From NCBI GenBank assembly GCA_945877515.1, contig CAMCSE010000015.1, positions 1 through 37,351 of the forward strand: a stretch of DNA of 37,351 nucleotides, read 5' to 3'. This stretch comes from an uncultured Clostridia bacterium (GTDB taxonomy: Bacteria > Bacillota > Clostridia > Oscillospirales > Oscillospiraceae). Position 1 is the stretch's first letter. Every line of letters starts with the position of its first letter. The notes below the pieces were generated by a model. It was not told where the DNA came from and ran no database searches. It saw nothing but the letters and a program-made list of their open reading frames with translations. This document shows positions 1-14,950 of the stretch, in pieces. The position numbers and the translations under genes are program-made.

Positions 1-2433
<2,433 letters not shown>

Positions 2434-2453
2434 TGTTCAGCTCCTCCTCTTTC

Positions 2454-6137
<3,684 letters not shown>

Positions 6138-6363
6138 GTTCGTCCATCACGCCTTTCTGTTTGTTCTGCCGCCTCCGCCGCTGCCGCCGCTGCCGGCAGC
6201 CTGCCTTGGCCGCTGTATTTCAAATTTTTCTGAACTGTGTGAGACCGTCTTTTGATACACGCGGAGTTGTTGCTAATTTTACCGAAAACCCCTTGTATTT
6301 CCCTTTTGGCGGTGGTATACTGGGACTGTAAAAGGGGATATGTCCCCATCATCCCAATATAAG
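6138..6363 (-). other. Long 5' leader of rpoB, no gene
   Basis: About 225 nt lie between the predicted rpoB start site and its ATG. The leader contains a GGGGA/TCCCC hairpin around 6335-6347. Close to the start codon is a GC-rich, nearly triplet-repetitive tract (6171-6206, GCC/GCT units) that could fold over the weak ribosome binding site. I see no convincing ORF or known riboswitch. It could be an mRNA control element, but that is inference. Confidence 0.5.
6293..6321 (+). promoter_or_regulatory. Promoter-like site facing away from rpoB
   Basis: TTGTAT, a 17-bp spacer and TATACT, with the extended -10 context GTGGTATACT that also occurs at the secA promoter. It points rightward, opposite to rpoB and rlmD, and no protein gene follows on this strand. 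The expected start site is near 6328. It is followed about 80 bp later by a hairpin with a U-tract in the same direction. Confidence 0.45.
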
Positions 6364-6369
6364 CGCTTA

Positions 6370-6398
6370 AGTTTACCATATTTTTGGATGCTTGTCAA
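6370..6398 (-). promoter_or_regulatory. Main promoter of rpoBC
   Basis: Perfect -35 TTGACA, 17-bp spacer and -10 TAAACT on the minus strand, just downstream of the rlmD terminator hairpin. It implies housekeeping sigma factor transcription of rpoB and rpoC independent of upstream genes. Confidence 0.8.
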
Positions 6399-6406
6399 GA
6401 GAAAGT

Positions 6407-6448
6407 AAGCGCACCGGTGAAAATTTCGCCGGTGCGCTTTTGTTTTTA
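6407..6448. terminator. Terminator hairpin after rlmD
   Basis: Perfect 11-bp stem AAGCGCACCGG/CCGGTGCGCTT with an 11-nt loop. The better U-tract (TTTTGTTTTTATT) lies on the plus-strand side. On the minus strand, which would serve rlmD, the stem is followed by the moderately T-rich ACTTTCTCTT. It may therefore act in both directions, or mainly end a plus-strand transcript. Confidence 0.65.
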
Positions 6449-7795
6449 TTTGTCCCGCTCGAGCAATACCACGCTCTCAATATTTGCCGTGCGGGGGAAC
6501 AAGTCCACAGCGGCGGCACGGACGGCCGTATAGCCGTATTGCGCGAATCGCTTCACGTCACGGCCCAGCGTGGCAGGGTCACAGGAGACATAGACGATGC
6601 GTTGGGGCTGCATGGCCGCGGCCGCCTCCACCATCTCCGGCGCGAGCCCTTTTCGGGGCGGATCCACGCAGATCACGTCAGGCCGCAGTCCCCGGGACGC
6701 CAGCTCCGCCGCCGTTTCCTTTGCATCGCCGCAGAAAAACTCCACATTCTCCACGCCGTTGGCTTTGGCGTTCTGCCGTGCGTCGTCGATGGCCTCCGGC
6801 ACGATCTCCGCGCCGATGGCCTGTTTGCAGTGCCGGGCCATGCACAGCGTGATGGTGCCCGCCCCGCAGTACAGGTCCAGCACCGTCTCCTCTCCTGTCA
6901 GCCCGGCGAAATCCACCGCTTTCCGGTACAGTACCTCCGCCTGCGCACGGTTCACCTGATAGAAAGAGGGTACGCTCAGCCGGAAGGTCAGCCCCCACAG
7001 GGTATCCCGCAGGGTATCCTCTCCCCACAGCGTCCGGTAGCTGTCCCCCAGAATCACATTGCCCTTCCTGCGGTTCACGCCCCATACGATCCCCACCGCA
7101 GAGGGGACAGCCTGCCGCAGCAGTTCCACCAGCTCCGACTCATGAGGGGCGCGTTCCCCGTTGCCCAGCAGGCAGATCAGGCTCTCTCCCGCGCCGTTGG
7201 TGCGGGCATACAAATGCCGCAGCAGTCCCCGTCCTGTCTTTTCATCGTAGCAGGGTACCCGGAACCGGCGGATATACTGCCGCACCGCCTGCGCCGCCGC
7301 GTCGGCCTGCGCCATCTGGATGCGGCACTGTTCCACCGGCACCACCTCGTGGCTGCGGGCACGGTAGAAGCCCACCGCGCCGTTATTGGCAATGGGATAC
7401 TGGCTCTTGTTGCGGTAGCGGTCGATCTCCGCCGCCCCAAGGATCTCCTCCACGACCACATCACTGCCGCCGATCCGCTGCAGGGCATCCTGCACCCGCT
7501 GCCGCTTGGCGGACAGCTCCTCGGCATAGTCCATGTGACGGAAATCGCAGCCGCCGCACTTGCCAAAATACGGGCAGTCCGGCTCCTGCCGGTGAACCGA
7601 CGGCGTATGGATCTTCTTTACCTTGCCGAAAGCGGCGTTTTTGAGCACCTTCATGATGAGGATATCGCAGTCCTCTCCCCGGATGGCACGGTGGACAAAC
7701 ACCACCTGCCCGTTTACCCGGGCAATGCCCAATCCCTCGGAGGAATACCCCTCAATGACGGCACGGACGGTCTGATTTTTTCGCAGCGGTTCCAT
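6446..7795 (-). CDS. rlmD: 23S rRNA (uracil-5-)-methyltransferase, RlmD/RumA family
   Basis: SAM-dependent enzyme that makes 5-methyluridine in 23S rRNA; 449 residues, usual for the family. Order seen: N-terminal TRAM RNA-binding domain (about 1-60), iron-sulfur cluster cysteines C74, C80, C83 and C157, then the Rossmann methyltransferase fold with motif DLYCGAGT (307-314), DPPRKG (378-383) and the nucleophile C405 in SCDP. The C-terminal general-base motif reads TANIESV, with Asn where many members have His. AAGGAG lies 6 nt before the ATG. Gram-positive relatives (RlmCD) methylate two sites, so substrate range cannot be fixed from sequence. It is followed by a terminator and then the rpoBC promoter. 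Confidence 0.93.
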   Translation of the reverse strand: MEPLRKNQTVRAVIEGYSSEGLGIARVNGQVVFVHRAIRGEDCDILIMKVLKNAAFGKVKKIHTPSVHRQEPDCPYFGKCGGCDFRHMDYAEELSAKRQRVQDALQRIGGSDVVVEEILGAAEIDRYRNKSQYPIANNGAVGFYRARSHEVVPVEQCRIQMAQADAAAQAVRQYIRRFRVPCYDEKTGRGLLRHLYARTNGAGESLICLLGNGERAPHESELVELLRQAVPSAVGIVWGVNRRKGNVILGDSYRTLWGEDTLRDTLWGLTFRLSVPSFYQVNRAQAEVLYRKAVDFAGLTGEETVLDLYCGAGTITLCMARHCKQAIGAEIVPEAIDDARQNAKANGVENVEFFCGDAKETAAELASRGLRPDVICVDPPRKGLAPEMVEAAAAMQPQRIVYVSCDPATLGRDVKRFAQYGYTAVRAAAVDLFPRTANIESVVLLERDK

Positions 7796-7868
7796 ATGCT
7801 TCTCCTTGCGGCATCTTCTCTTACTTCAGCCCGGCCCCTATACGGTATGCGGCAGGGCCGGAAACTGT

Positions 7869-7897
7869 TTGCAGGGAAACCAGAGGTTTCCCTGCAA
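7869..7897 (-). terminator. Terminator-like hairpin after metallo-hydrolase gene
   Basis: Perfect 13-bp stem TTGCAGGGAAACC/GGTTTCCCTGCAA with a 3-nt loop, directly behind the stop codon. The following T-run on the minus strand is weak (ACAGTTTC), so readthrough into rlmD is likely; no clear rlmD promoter is visible in the 106-bp gap. A second inverted repeat, CCGGCCC/GGGCCGG, lies about 10 bp further on. Confidence 0.6.
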
Positions 7898-7901
7898 TGT
7901 T

Positions 7902-9509
7902 TTAAAATTCGTACTTTTCCGTGATCTTGCGGATGGCCTCGGCCATAGCGCCCAGCGTCTTGTTGTCCCGGCCCTTGCTGCGGCGTACCAGTGCCTGCAG
8001 GGCGTCCATCGCCTGCAAAAGCTTCTGATAGACCACGCTGGCCCGGCTGCCCTGTCCGTCGAAGGACACCTTCTTGCGCTCCGGCAGATAACCGGCAGCC
8101 AGCTGCCGGCAGGTGATCAGGTCGTACTCCTCGGTATACTGAGGCGCGTGGGCGGTAAAGCCCATGGCGCTGATGGTCTCGGCAAACAGGGGGGCCACCT
8201 CACGGTCGCCATGGACCACGAACACATGCTGGGGCTTGGGGGCCTTGTAGCGGGAAATCCAGTCCAGCAGATGATCCCGGTCAGCATGGGAGCTGAGACC
8301 CTGGAAATTCACGATTTTGGCCCGCACGGCCACATCCTCGCCGAACAGCTTCACGCTCTGGGCGCCGTCCAGCAGGGTACGGCCCAGCGTACCGGGGGAC
8401 TGGAAGCCCACAAACACCACGGCGCTGTCGGGGCGCCACAGGTTATACTTCAGGTGATGGCGGATACGGCCCGCGTCGCACATACCGCTGGCAGAAATGA
8501 TGACCTTGGGGACCTTGTCCATGTTCAGCAGCTTCGATTCCTCCACCGACTCGGTCAAATGCAGCCCGGGGAAGCTGAACATATGGGTGCCGTCCTTCAC
8601 CAGTGCCAGCGCCTCCTCGTCCAGATAGCCCCGCAGGTCGCCGCAGAAAATGCTGGTGGCGGACTTCGCCAGCGGCGAGTCCACATACACGGGGAAATCC
8701 TGTACCGAGGTCACCAGATGGCGGTCCTTGATCTCACGGATGAAATACAAAAGCTCCTGCGTGCGGCCCACGGCGAAAGAGGGGATCACCACATTGCCGC
8801 CCTTGCCCAGCGTTTCATCGATGATCTGGGCCAGATCGTCGGTATAGCTCCACACCTCGGTGTGATTGCGGTTGCCGTAGGTGCTCTCCATCACCACATA
8901 GTCGGCCCCGGTGAAGAACTGGGGATCCCGGATGATGGGCTGATCCACATTTCCGATATCGCCGGAGAACACGATGGTGCGCGTCTCGCCGCCCTCGGTC
9001 AGCTCCATCAGAATGGAGGCGCTGCCCAGCAGGTGTCCGGCGTCGATAAAGGTGGCCTTCACGCCCTCGCACACATTGACGGTCTCGCCGTACTCGCAGG
9101 TCTGCAAAAACTCCGGCACCCGCATGGCGTCGGCTACGGTGTACAGCGGCTCTATCGCAGGACGGCCGGCACGCTGGTTTTTGCGGTTCTGATACTCCGC
9201 GTCGCTCTCCTGAATGTGGGCGGAGTCCGCCAGCATGATGCTCAACAGGTTGGCCGTCAGCCGGGTGGTGATGATACGGCCCTGAAAGCCGTTTTTGATC
9301 AGCATGGGGATGCGGCCGGAATGGTCAATGTGGGCGTGGGTCACCAGCACCACGTCAATGCTGCCCGGATGGAAGGGCAGCGTGGCGTTGTCCACCTCGT
9401 CCCGACCTTGCTGCAAGCCGCAGTCGATCAGAATATGCTTTCCGTTTACCTCAAGACAATGGCAGCTGCCGGTGACGCACTGGTCAGCGCCGAAAAAGCT
9501 CAGCTTCAT
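7902..9509 (-). CDS. Beta-CASP metallo-beta-lactamase-fold RNA hydrolase
   Basis: Predicted zinc-dependent ribonuclease-like hydrolase of the CPSF/beta-CASP group (YsgG-like), 535 residues, cytoplasmic. Seen: HAHIDH (58-63), H159, FSGD (181-184), the beta-CASP segment in the middle, then SSHADRDH (406-413) and VVHGD (431-435) of the C-terminal RNA-metabolising domain. I chose the ATG at 9509 (MKLSFFGA) because AAAGGA sits 8 nt upstream and family members begin this way; an ATG three codons earlier overlaps that ribosome binding site. It is divergent from secA and has its own promoter. It differs from RNase J in length and domain ends. The true substrate is unknown. Confidence 0.88.
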   Translation of the reverse strand: MKLSFFGADQCVTGSCHCLEVNGKHILIDCGLQQGRDEVDNATLPFHPGSIDVVLVTHAHIDHSGRIPMLIKNGFQGRIITTRLTANLLSIMLADSAHIQESDAEYQNRKNQRAGRPAIEPLYTVADAMRVPEFLQTCEYGETVNVCEGVKATFIDAGHLLGSASILMELTEGGETRTIVFSGDIGNVDQPIIRDPQFFTGADYVVMESTYGNRNHTEVWSYTDDLAQIIDETLGKGGNVVIPSFAVGRTQELLYFIREIKDRHLVTSVQDFPVYVDSPLAKSATSIFCGDLRGYLDEEALALVKDGTHMFSFPGLHLTESVEESKLLNMDKVPKVIISASGMCDAGRIRHHLKYNLWRPDSAVVFVGFQSPGTLGRTLLDGAQSVKLFGEDVAVRAKIVNFQGLSSHADRDHLLDWISRYKAPKPQHVFVVHGDREVAPLFAETISAMGFTAHAPQYTEEYDLITCRQLAAGYLPERKKVSFDGQGSRASVVYQKLLQAMDALQALVRRSKGRDNKTLGAMAEAIRKITEKYEF

Positions 9510-9568
9510 GGCGTACATCCTTTCCCAAATACATATCGTCCCAGTGGATTATTCTGCACTGTTGTTTT

Positions 9569-9597
9569 ATTGTACCACTTTTCTCCGCCGTAAGCAA
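9569..9597 (-). promoter_or_regulatory. Promoter of metallo-hydrolase gene
   Basis: TTGCTT, 17-bp spacer, TACAAT on the minus strand with extended -10 context GTGGTACAAT. It lies back to back with the secA promoter, 15 bp away. Confidence 0.75.
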
Positions 9598-9612
9598 GCC
9601 GCCAAATTTCCT

Positions 9613-9641
9613 TTGCATATGCGGGATAAGTGTGGTATACT
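9613..9641 (+). promoter_or_regulatory. Promoter of secA
   Basis: TTGCAT, 17-bp spacer, TATACT with extended -10 context GTGGTATACT. The start site would be near 9648, giving a 50-nt leader. No SecM-like arrest peptide is seen in this leader. Confidence 0.75.
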
Positions 9642-9697
9642 GATATTTGTATTACTATGTGATGTACAAACTCTTTTCGCAGAAAGGATACAAATAC

Positions 9698-12442
9698 ATG
9701 GGACTGATCACAAAACTGTTCGGCACCTATTCCGAACGTGAACTGAAATCCATCTGGCCGATCGTCCATAAGATTGAGGACATGGAGGCGGAATACAAGG
9801 CGCTGACCGACGCCCAGCTGCAGGCCAAGACGCCGGAGTTCAAAGAGCGTCTGGCCAACGGCGAAACGCTGGACGACATTCTGCCGGAGGCGTTCGCCAC
9901 CGTCCGCGAGGCGGCGGACCGTGTGCTGGGTCTGCGTCCCTATCCGGTACAGCTGGTGGGCGGCATCGTGCTGCACCAGGGCCGCATCGCCGAGATGAAG
10001 ACCGGTGAGGGCAAAACGCTGGTGGCGACGCTGCCGGCCTATCTGAACGCGCTGACCGGCAAGGGCGTCCATATCGTCACTGTCAACGACTATCTGGCCA
10101 AGCGTGACTCGGAGTGGATGGGCAAGGTTCACCGCTTCCTGGGGCTGAGCGTGGGCCTGATCATCCATGACCTGACCAAAGAGGAGCGCCAGAAGGCCTA
10201 TCAGGCCGACATCACCTACGGCACCAACAACGAGATGGGCTTTGACTATCTGCGTGACAATATGGCCATCTATTCCAGCGAGCTGGTGCAGCGGGGCCAC
10301 AACTTTGCCATCGTGGACGAGGTGGACTCCATCCTGATCGATGAAGCCCGTACCCCGCTGATCATCTCCGGTCAGGGCGACAAGTCCACGCAGCTTTACG
10401 ACATGGCGGACGCTTTCGTCCGCAAGCTGAAGCGCTTCGTCATTGCGGAGACCGACGCCAAGGAGGAGGAAGACCCCAACATCGATGCCGACTACATCGT
10501 GGATGAGAAGGCCAAGACCGCCACGCTGACCGCCCGCGGCATTGCCAAGGCGGAAGAATTCTTCCATCTGGACAATCTGGGCGATCCGGAAAACAGCACC
10601 ATCTCCCACCACATCAATCAGGCCATCAAGGCCTACGGCACCATGCGTCGCGACGTGGACTATGTGGTCAAGGACGGCGAGATCATCATCGTGGACGAAT
10701 TTACCGGCCGTCTGATGTTCGGCCGCCGGTACAGCGAGGGCCTGCATCAGGCCATTGAGGCCAAGGAGCGGGTGAAGGTGCAGCGGGAGAGCAAAACGCT
10801 GGCCACCATCACCTTCCAGAACTACTTCCGTCTCTACAGCAAGCTCTCCGGTATGACCGGTACGGCGTTGACGGAGGAAGAGGAATTCGGCACCATTTAT
10901 AATCTGGATATCGTGGAGATCCCCACCAACCGGCCCATTGCCCGTATCGACTATGATGACAGCGTCTATAAGACGGAGAACGGTAAATATCGCGCCGTCA
11001 TCAAGCAGGTCAAGGAGTGCCACGCCAAGGGCCAGCCTGTGCTGGTGGGTACCGTCTCCATTGAGAAGAACGAGCTGCTGGGCCATCTGCTGCAGCGGGA
11101 GGGCATCCCGTGCAATCTGCTGAACGCCAAGAACCATGAGAAGGAAGCCGAGATCGTGGCGCAGGCCGGTAAATACGGCGCTGTCACTGTGGCCACCAAC
11201 ATGGCCGGCCGTGGTACGGATATCATGCTGGGCGGCAACGCCGAGTATCTGGCCAAAAACGATCTGCGCAAGGCCGGCATGAGCGACGAGCTGATCGCCG
11301 AAGCCACCGGCTATGCCGAGACTGGCAATCAGGAGATCCTGGACGCCCGCAAGCTGTTTGCCGAGCGCCTGCAAAAGCACAAGGATGAGATCGCCGGCGA
11401 GGCCGAGAAGGTCCGTCAGGCCGGCGGCCTGTTTATTATCGGCACCGAGCGGCACGATTCCCGCCGTATTGACAACCAGCTCCGCGGCCGTGCCGGCCGT
11501 CAGGGCGACCCCGGTGAGACCCGGTTCTACATCTCACTGGAGGATGATCTGATGCGTCTGTTCGGTGGCGAACGGATCACCAACATGATGGAGCGGCTCA
11601 ATGTGGAGGAGGATATGCCCATTGAGAACAAGCTGCTCACCAAATCCATCCAGCAGGCTCAGACCACGGTGGAATCCCGCAACTTCCAGACCCGTAAGTC
11701 GGTGCTGGAGTATGACGACGTGATGAACAAGCAGCGCGAGATTATCTACGGTCAGCGCAAGCAGGTGCTGGACGGCATGGACGTGAAGGACACCATCATG
11801 AACATGATGAGCACCGCCATTACCAATCAGGTCAATGCCATCTTCCTGGACCAGCCCCACATCGACGCCGCCCAGTGCAAAGAACTGCTGCGGAGCCTTG
11901 AGGGCGTTTACTTCCCCAAGTACGCGGTAAAGATCAGCGAGGAGGAGCTGCCCTCCCTGACCGCCGAGGAGCTGACCGAGCGGTTTATCGCCGCCGCCAC
12001 TGACTTCTACGAAAAGAAGGAGCAGGAGTTCACCTCTCCCGTCATGCGTGAGGTAGAGCGTGTTGTGCTGCTGCGCGTGGTGGACGAATACTGGATGGAA
12101 CACATCGACGCCATGCAGGATCTGCGTCAGGGCATCCGCCTGCGGGCCTACGCCCAGACCGACCCCGTCATCGCCTATAAGAAGGAAAGCCTTGAGATGT
12201 TCGAGGAGATGATCTCCGCCATTCAGGAGGAGACCGTCCGCCGTCTGTACAGCGTCCGCATCCAGCGCAACGAGGAGATCAAGCGCGAGCGGGTGGCCAG
12301 CGGCATCACCGAAAACGTGGGCGGCGACGGCACCGTGAAAAAGCAGCCCAAAAAGGTAGTCAAAATCGGCCGCAACGACCTGTGCCCCTGCGGCAGCGGT
12401 CTGAAATGGAAAAAGTGCGACTGCAAGCAGTATCACTCCTGA
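9698..12442 (+). CDS. secA: Preprotein translocase ATPase SecA
   Basis: Motor ATPase that pushes unfolded preproteins through SecYEG; 914 residues. Seen: Walker A GEGKT (103-107), the DEVD box (207-210), the preprotein cross-linking and second nucleotide-binding domains ([22 protein letters not shown]), and a C-terminal zinc tail. That tail reads CPCGSG...KKCDC: C896, C898 and C907, then Asp908 and Cys909, so the usual fourth ligand directly after the third Cys is displaced by one residue. AGAAAGGA lies 9 nt before the chosen ATG (MGLITKLFG); an earlier in-frame ATG lacks a ribosome binding site. The gene forms its own unit, ended by a strong hairpin. Confidence 0.98.
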   Translation: MGLITKLFGTYSERELKSIWPIVHKIEDMEAEYKALTDAQLQAKTPEFKERLANGETLDDILPEAFATVREAADRVLGLRPYPVQLVGGIVLHQGRIAEMKTGEGKTLVATLPAYLNALTGKGVHIVTVNDYLAKRDSEWMGKVHRFLGLSVGLIIHDLTKEERQKAYQADITYGTNNEMGFDYLRDNMAIYSSELVQRGHNFAIVDEVDSILIDEARTPLIISGQGDKSTQLYDMADAFVRKLKRFVIAETDAKEEEDPNIDADYIVDEKAKTATLTARGIAKAEEFFHLDNLGDPENSTISHHINQAIKAYGTMRRDVDYVVKDGEIIIVDEFTGRLMFGRRYSEGLHQAIEAKERVKVQRESKTLATITFQNYFRLYSKLSGMTGTALTEEEEFGTIYNLDIVEIPTNRPIARIDYDDSVYKTENGKYRAVIKQVKECHAKGQPVLVGTVSIEKNELLGHLLQREGIPCNLLNAKNHEKEAEIVAQAGKYGAVTVATNMAGRGTDIMLGGNAEYLAKNDLRKAGMSDELIAEATGYAETGNQEILDARKLFAERLQKHKDEIAGEAEKVRQAGGLFIIGTERHDSRRIDNQLRGRAGRQGDPGETRFYISLEDDLMRLFGGERITNMMERLNVEEDMPIENKLLTKSIQQAQTTVESRNFQTRKSVLEYDDVMNKQREIIYGQRKQVLDGMDVKDTIMNMMSTAITNQVNAIFLDQPHIDAAQCKELLRSLEGVYFPKYAVKISEEELPSLTAEELTERFIAAATDFYEKKEQEFTSPVMREVERVVLLRVVDEYWMEHIDAMQDLRQGIRLRAYAQTDPVIAYKKESLEMFEEMISAIQEETVRRLYSVRIQRNEEIKRERVASGITENVGGDGTVKKQPKKVVKIGRNDLCPCGSGLKWKKCDCKQYHS

Positions 12443-12447
12443 ACACG

Positions 12448-12486
12448 CAGGGCGGCGGCGTTTGCCGCCGCCCTGTTGTCAGCATT
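12448..12486 (+). terminator. Hairpin after secA
   Basis: Perfect 12-bp GC-rich stem CAGGGCGGCGGC/GCCGCCGCCCTG with loop GTTT, 6 nt after the secA stop. The following tract (TTGTCAGCATTTT) is only partly T-rich, so some readthrough into pgeF is plausible. I see no clear promoter between this hairpin and pgeF. Confidence 0.65.
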
Positions 12487-12551
12487 TTCCCTTCGCGTTT
12501 CGCGCCCACCGGCGCGTGACATTTTCTTCCCCCCGGAAAAGGAGATGCCCC

Positions 12552-13355
12552 ATGTTTCACACCCAAGCCAAAAATACCGTCACCTACCTGACCTCCGATG
12601 CGCTTGACGGCGTGTGCCACGGGTTTTCCACCCGTCCCGGCGGCGTTTCCCCCGCCCCCTGGGACAGTCTGAACTTAGGCGTGGGCCGCGGCGATAACAT
12701 CGAGAACGTCCGCGAAAACTACCGCCGCTTCTGCGCCGCACTGGGGACAGATGCGCACCGCGTGGTGCTGTCCAAGCAGATCCACGAGGATGTGGTGCGC
12801 CATGTGACGGAGGCGGACGCCGGCAAGGGGCTTTGGCGTGACAGAGATTACGCCTCCGTGGACGGCATGGTCACCGACGTACCCCATCTGCCGTTGGTGG
12901 TATTCTCCGCTGACTGCAATGTGATCCTGCTGTACGATCCCGTCCGCCGGGCCATCGGCGCCTGTCACGCCGGCTGGCGGGGTACCGCGCTTGGCATCGC
13001 CGCCAAGACGGCGGGGGAGATGGTGCGGCTTTTCGGCTGCGACCCCTCCCGGATCCGCGCCGCCATCGGCCCTGCCATCGGCCAGTGCTGCTTTGAGACA
13101 GACAGCGACGTGCCGGAAGCCCTCCGCGCCGCACTGGGCGACGATGCATCCCCCTATATCACATGGAACGGCCGCAAGTACCACATTGATCTCAAGCGCA
13201 TCAACGCCCTGTGGCTGCGTCAAGCCGGTGTGACAGAGATCGATATCAGCGATGACTGTACCGCCTGCCGAAACGACCTCTATTGGAGCCACCGCAAGCA
13301 GGGCAATGCCCGAGGCAGTCAGATCGCCATGATCTCACTGGAGGATCGGTTATGA
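12552..13355 (+). CDS. pgeF: Peptidoglycan editing factor PgeF (YfiH/YlmD, laccase-domain)
   Basis: Zinc protein of the multicopper-polyphenol-oxidase-like DUF152 family, 267 residues. Family members act as purine nucleoside phosphorylase/adenosine deaminase in vitro and have been linked to keeping wrong amino acids out of peptidoglycan. The zinc triad is visible: H78 (QIHED), C122 (ADC) and H139 (CHAGWRG). The IGPAIGQCCFE motif spans about 172-182. AAGGAG is well placed before MFHTQ; an upstream in-frame ATG has no such site. Its stop overlaps the next start (ATGA), so it is translationally coupled to a lipoprotein gene. Which biochemical role dominates here is not shown by sequence. Confidence 0.9.
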   Translation: MFHTQAKNTVTYLTSDALDGVCHGFSTRPGGVSPAPWDSLNLGVGRGDNIENVRENYRRFCAALGTDAHRVVLSKQIHEDVVRHVTEADAGKGLWRDRDYASVDGMVTDVPHLPLVVFSADCNVILLYDPVRRAIGACHAGWRGTALGIAAKTAGEMVRLFGCDPSRIRAAIGPAIGQCCFETDSDVPEALRAALGDDASPYITWNGRKYHIDLKRINALWLRQAGVTEIDISDDCTACRNDLYWSHRKQGNARGSQIAMISLEDRL

Positions 13356-14917
13356 AACGACGCATTTTCTCCCTGTTGCTGGCTGCACTGATGATGCTGG
13401 CCATCCTTTCCGGTTGCGCCAACTGGGATGAGGAGACATATTCCAATGACCCGCTGGGTGAGTTGTCCAAGTACTATCAAACGGATATTGAGGAGGAAAT
13501 ACCGGCGCTGACCTCCTTTTCCCTGCCCTATCGCAGCGGCGAATCGCTGGATCCCATCACCTGCAGCGACGGTATCCAGCTGACGCTGTCTACCCTGCTG
13601 TACGAACCGCTGTACCGGCTCACGCCGCAGTTTACGGTGGAGAATGTGTTGGCGCAAAGCGAAAGCTATGACGCCGTTACCTTCACCTACACTATCCGCC
13701 TGCGCAGCGATGTACGGTTCAGCGACGGAGCGTCATTGACGGCCCGCGATGTGGCGGACACGCTGCTGCGGGCACAGCAGTCCTCCCGCTATGCGGCCCG
13801 GCTGTCGGATGTAACTGCCGTCACAGCCACAGACAGTACGTCCCTCCAGATTCAGCTGGCACAGGATCGCCGGGGCTTTACGGCGCTGCTGGATATCCCC
13901 ATTGTCAAGTCCGGCACCGAGACGAATCTCGTTCCCACCGGCACCGGCCCCTACACCAAAGGCTCCGATACAGAAGCGCTATACCCGAACGATCACTGGT
14001 GGCGTTCTGTCTCCCTGCCGTTTCAGGAGATTGGCCTGCTGCCCTGCAAGAGTGAGGAGGCCGCAGCCTACGCCTTTTCCTCCCATGACGTGCATCTGCT
14101 CTTTTGTGACCTGACCGGCGTCGGCGGCGATGTGGCGTCCACCAGCGGCAGCCATACCGACACGGACACCACCATTTTGCAGTACCTCGGATTTAACATG
14201 TCCCGGAGGCTGTTTGAGGATGACGCCATGCGCCTGGCCATCAGCATGGCGGTGGATCGTTCCGCCATTGTCAGTGCCTATCTGGTGGGCCACGGCGCCG
14301 TCACCCAGTATCCCATCAACCCCGCCAGCCCCCTGTACCCCAAAGCATTGGAACGGTCCTATACCGCTGATGACTGTGCCGCTGCCATGGCGGAGCTGAA
14401 TATGGCCGACGGCGAGGGGATCTATGACCTGACGCTGCTGGTAAACAGTGAAAACACCTTCAAGGTGGCGGCCGCGCAGGGAATCGCACAGGCGCTCAAT
14501 CAGTACGATTTCAATGTCACCGTCAATGCTCTGCCCTGGGAGGAATATCTGGCCGCCCTTTCAGAGGGCCGTTTCGACCTGTACTACGGGGAATACAAGA
14601 TGACCGCCGACTGGGACATGACGCCCCTTCTGTACACGGGCGGCAGTCTGAACTACGGCGGCTGGTCCGATCCTCTCACCGACTCTCTGCTGGAAACCTG
14701 CTGCCGCGCGGACGACAGTAGCCGCGCCGCCGCGCTGGAGGCTGTGTGCCGCCGTTTGCAATCCCAAACGCCCATTATTCCCATCTGTTTCAAACGCACC
14801 TCTGTTCTGCTGCCCTACGGCGCTGTGGACACCATCACACCCACTGCCGCCGATCCCTTCTACAAACTGGAAAACTGGGCGGTCAACTGGGGCACCGTGG
14901 AGCAAAAAGAGGACTAA
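13352..14917 (+). CDS. Extracellular solute-binding lipoprotein, family 5 (peptide-binding type)
   Basis: 521-residue OppA/DppA-like binding protein, predicted to be anchored outside the membrane. The signal peptide (KRR, then a hydrophobic run) ends in lipobox L19-S20-G21-C22. The family pattern is present: EPLYRLTP near residue 90, RLRSDVRFSDGASLTARDVADT, and a fold-completing C-terminal SQTPIIPICFKR. No ABC permease or ATPase genes are nearby, so it is an orphan that must share a transporter or act otherwise. Its start overlaps the pgeF stop and there is no independent promoter. Coupling to pgeF hints at cell-wall peptide uptake, but this is speculation. The substrate is unknown. Confidence 0.87.
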   Translation: MKRRIFSLLLAALMMLAILSGCANWDEETYSNDPLGELSKYYQTDIEEEIPALTSFSLPYRSGESLDPITCSDGIQLTLSTLLYEPLYRLTPQFTVENVLAQSESYDAVTFTYTIRLRSDVRFSDGASLTARDVADTLLRAQQSSRYAARLSDVTAVTATDSTSLQIQLAQDRRGFTALLDIPIVKSGTETNLVPTGTGPYTKGSDTEALYPNDHWWRSVSLPFQEIGLLPCKSEEAAAYAFSSHDVHLLFCDLTGVGGDVASTSGSHTDTDTTILQYLGFNMSRRLFEDDAMRLAISMAVDRSAIVSAYLVGHGAVTQYPINPASPLYPKALERSYTADDCAAAMAELNMADGEGIYDLTLLVNSENTFKVAAAQGIAQALNQYDFNVTVNALPWEEYLAALSEGRFDLYYGEYKMTADWDMTPLLYTGGSLNYGGWSDPLTDSLLETCCRADDSSRAAALEAVCRRLQSQTPIIPICFKRTSVLLPYGAVDTITPTAADPFYKLENWAVNWGTVEQKED

Positions 14918-14950
14918 AAAATGAGACTGCCAAGGCAGTCTCTTTTTTTT
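14916..14950. terminator. Bidirectional terminator between convergent genes
   Basis: Stem GAGACTGC/GCAGTCTC with a 4-nt loop, flanked by A6 on the left and T8 on the right. It therefore works as a classical intrinsic terminator for the solute-binding gene (+) and for lexA (-), whose stop codon lies at its right edge. Confidence 0.92.

Larger units (their letters stand above)
6328..6448 (+). ncRNA. Candidate antisense small RNA opposite rpoB promoter
   Basis: A transcript of roughly 120 nt would run from the GTGGTATACT promoter to the hairpin whose plus-strand side is followed by TTTTGTTTTTATT. It would be complementary to the first part of the rpoB leader and would cross the rpoB promoter. 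It contains a GGGGA/TCCCC hairpin near its 5' end. A 22-codon ORF begins at 6340, but its AAGGGG is only 2 nt from the ATG, so coding is unlikely. The prediction rests only on promoter and terminator shape; the hairpin may simply end rlmD. Confidence 0.3.

Noticed and set aside
6340-6408. 22-codon ORF in the candidate antisense RNA
   Set aside because: The AAGGGG is only 2 nt from the ATG and the ORF runs into the terminator stem; no coding signal beyond an open frame.
7869-7903. Plus-strand terminator for a gene to the left
   Set aside because: No plus-strand gene ends here; the hairpin is best explained as the end of the minus-strand metallo-hydrolase gene.
9506-11455. A 649-codon open frame opposite secA and running through the secA promoter
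   Set aside because: Antisense shadow; its end overlaps the real metallo-hydrolase start in another frame.
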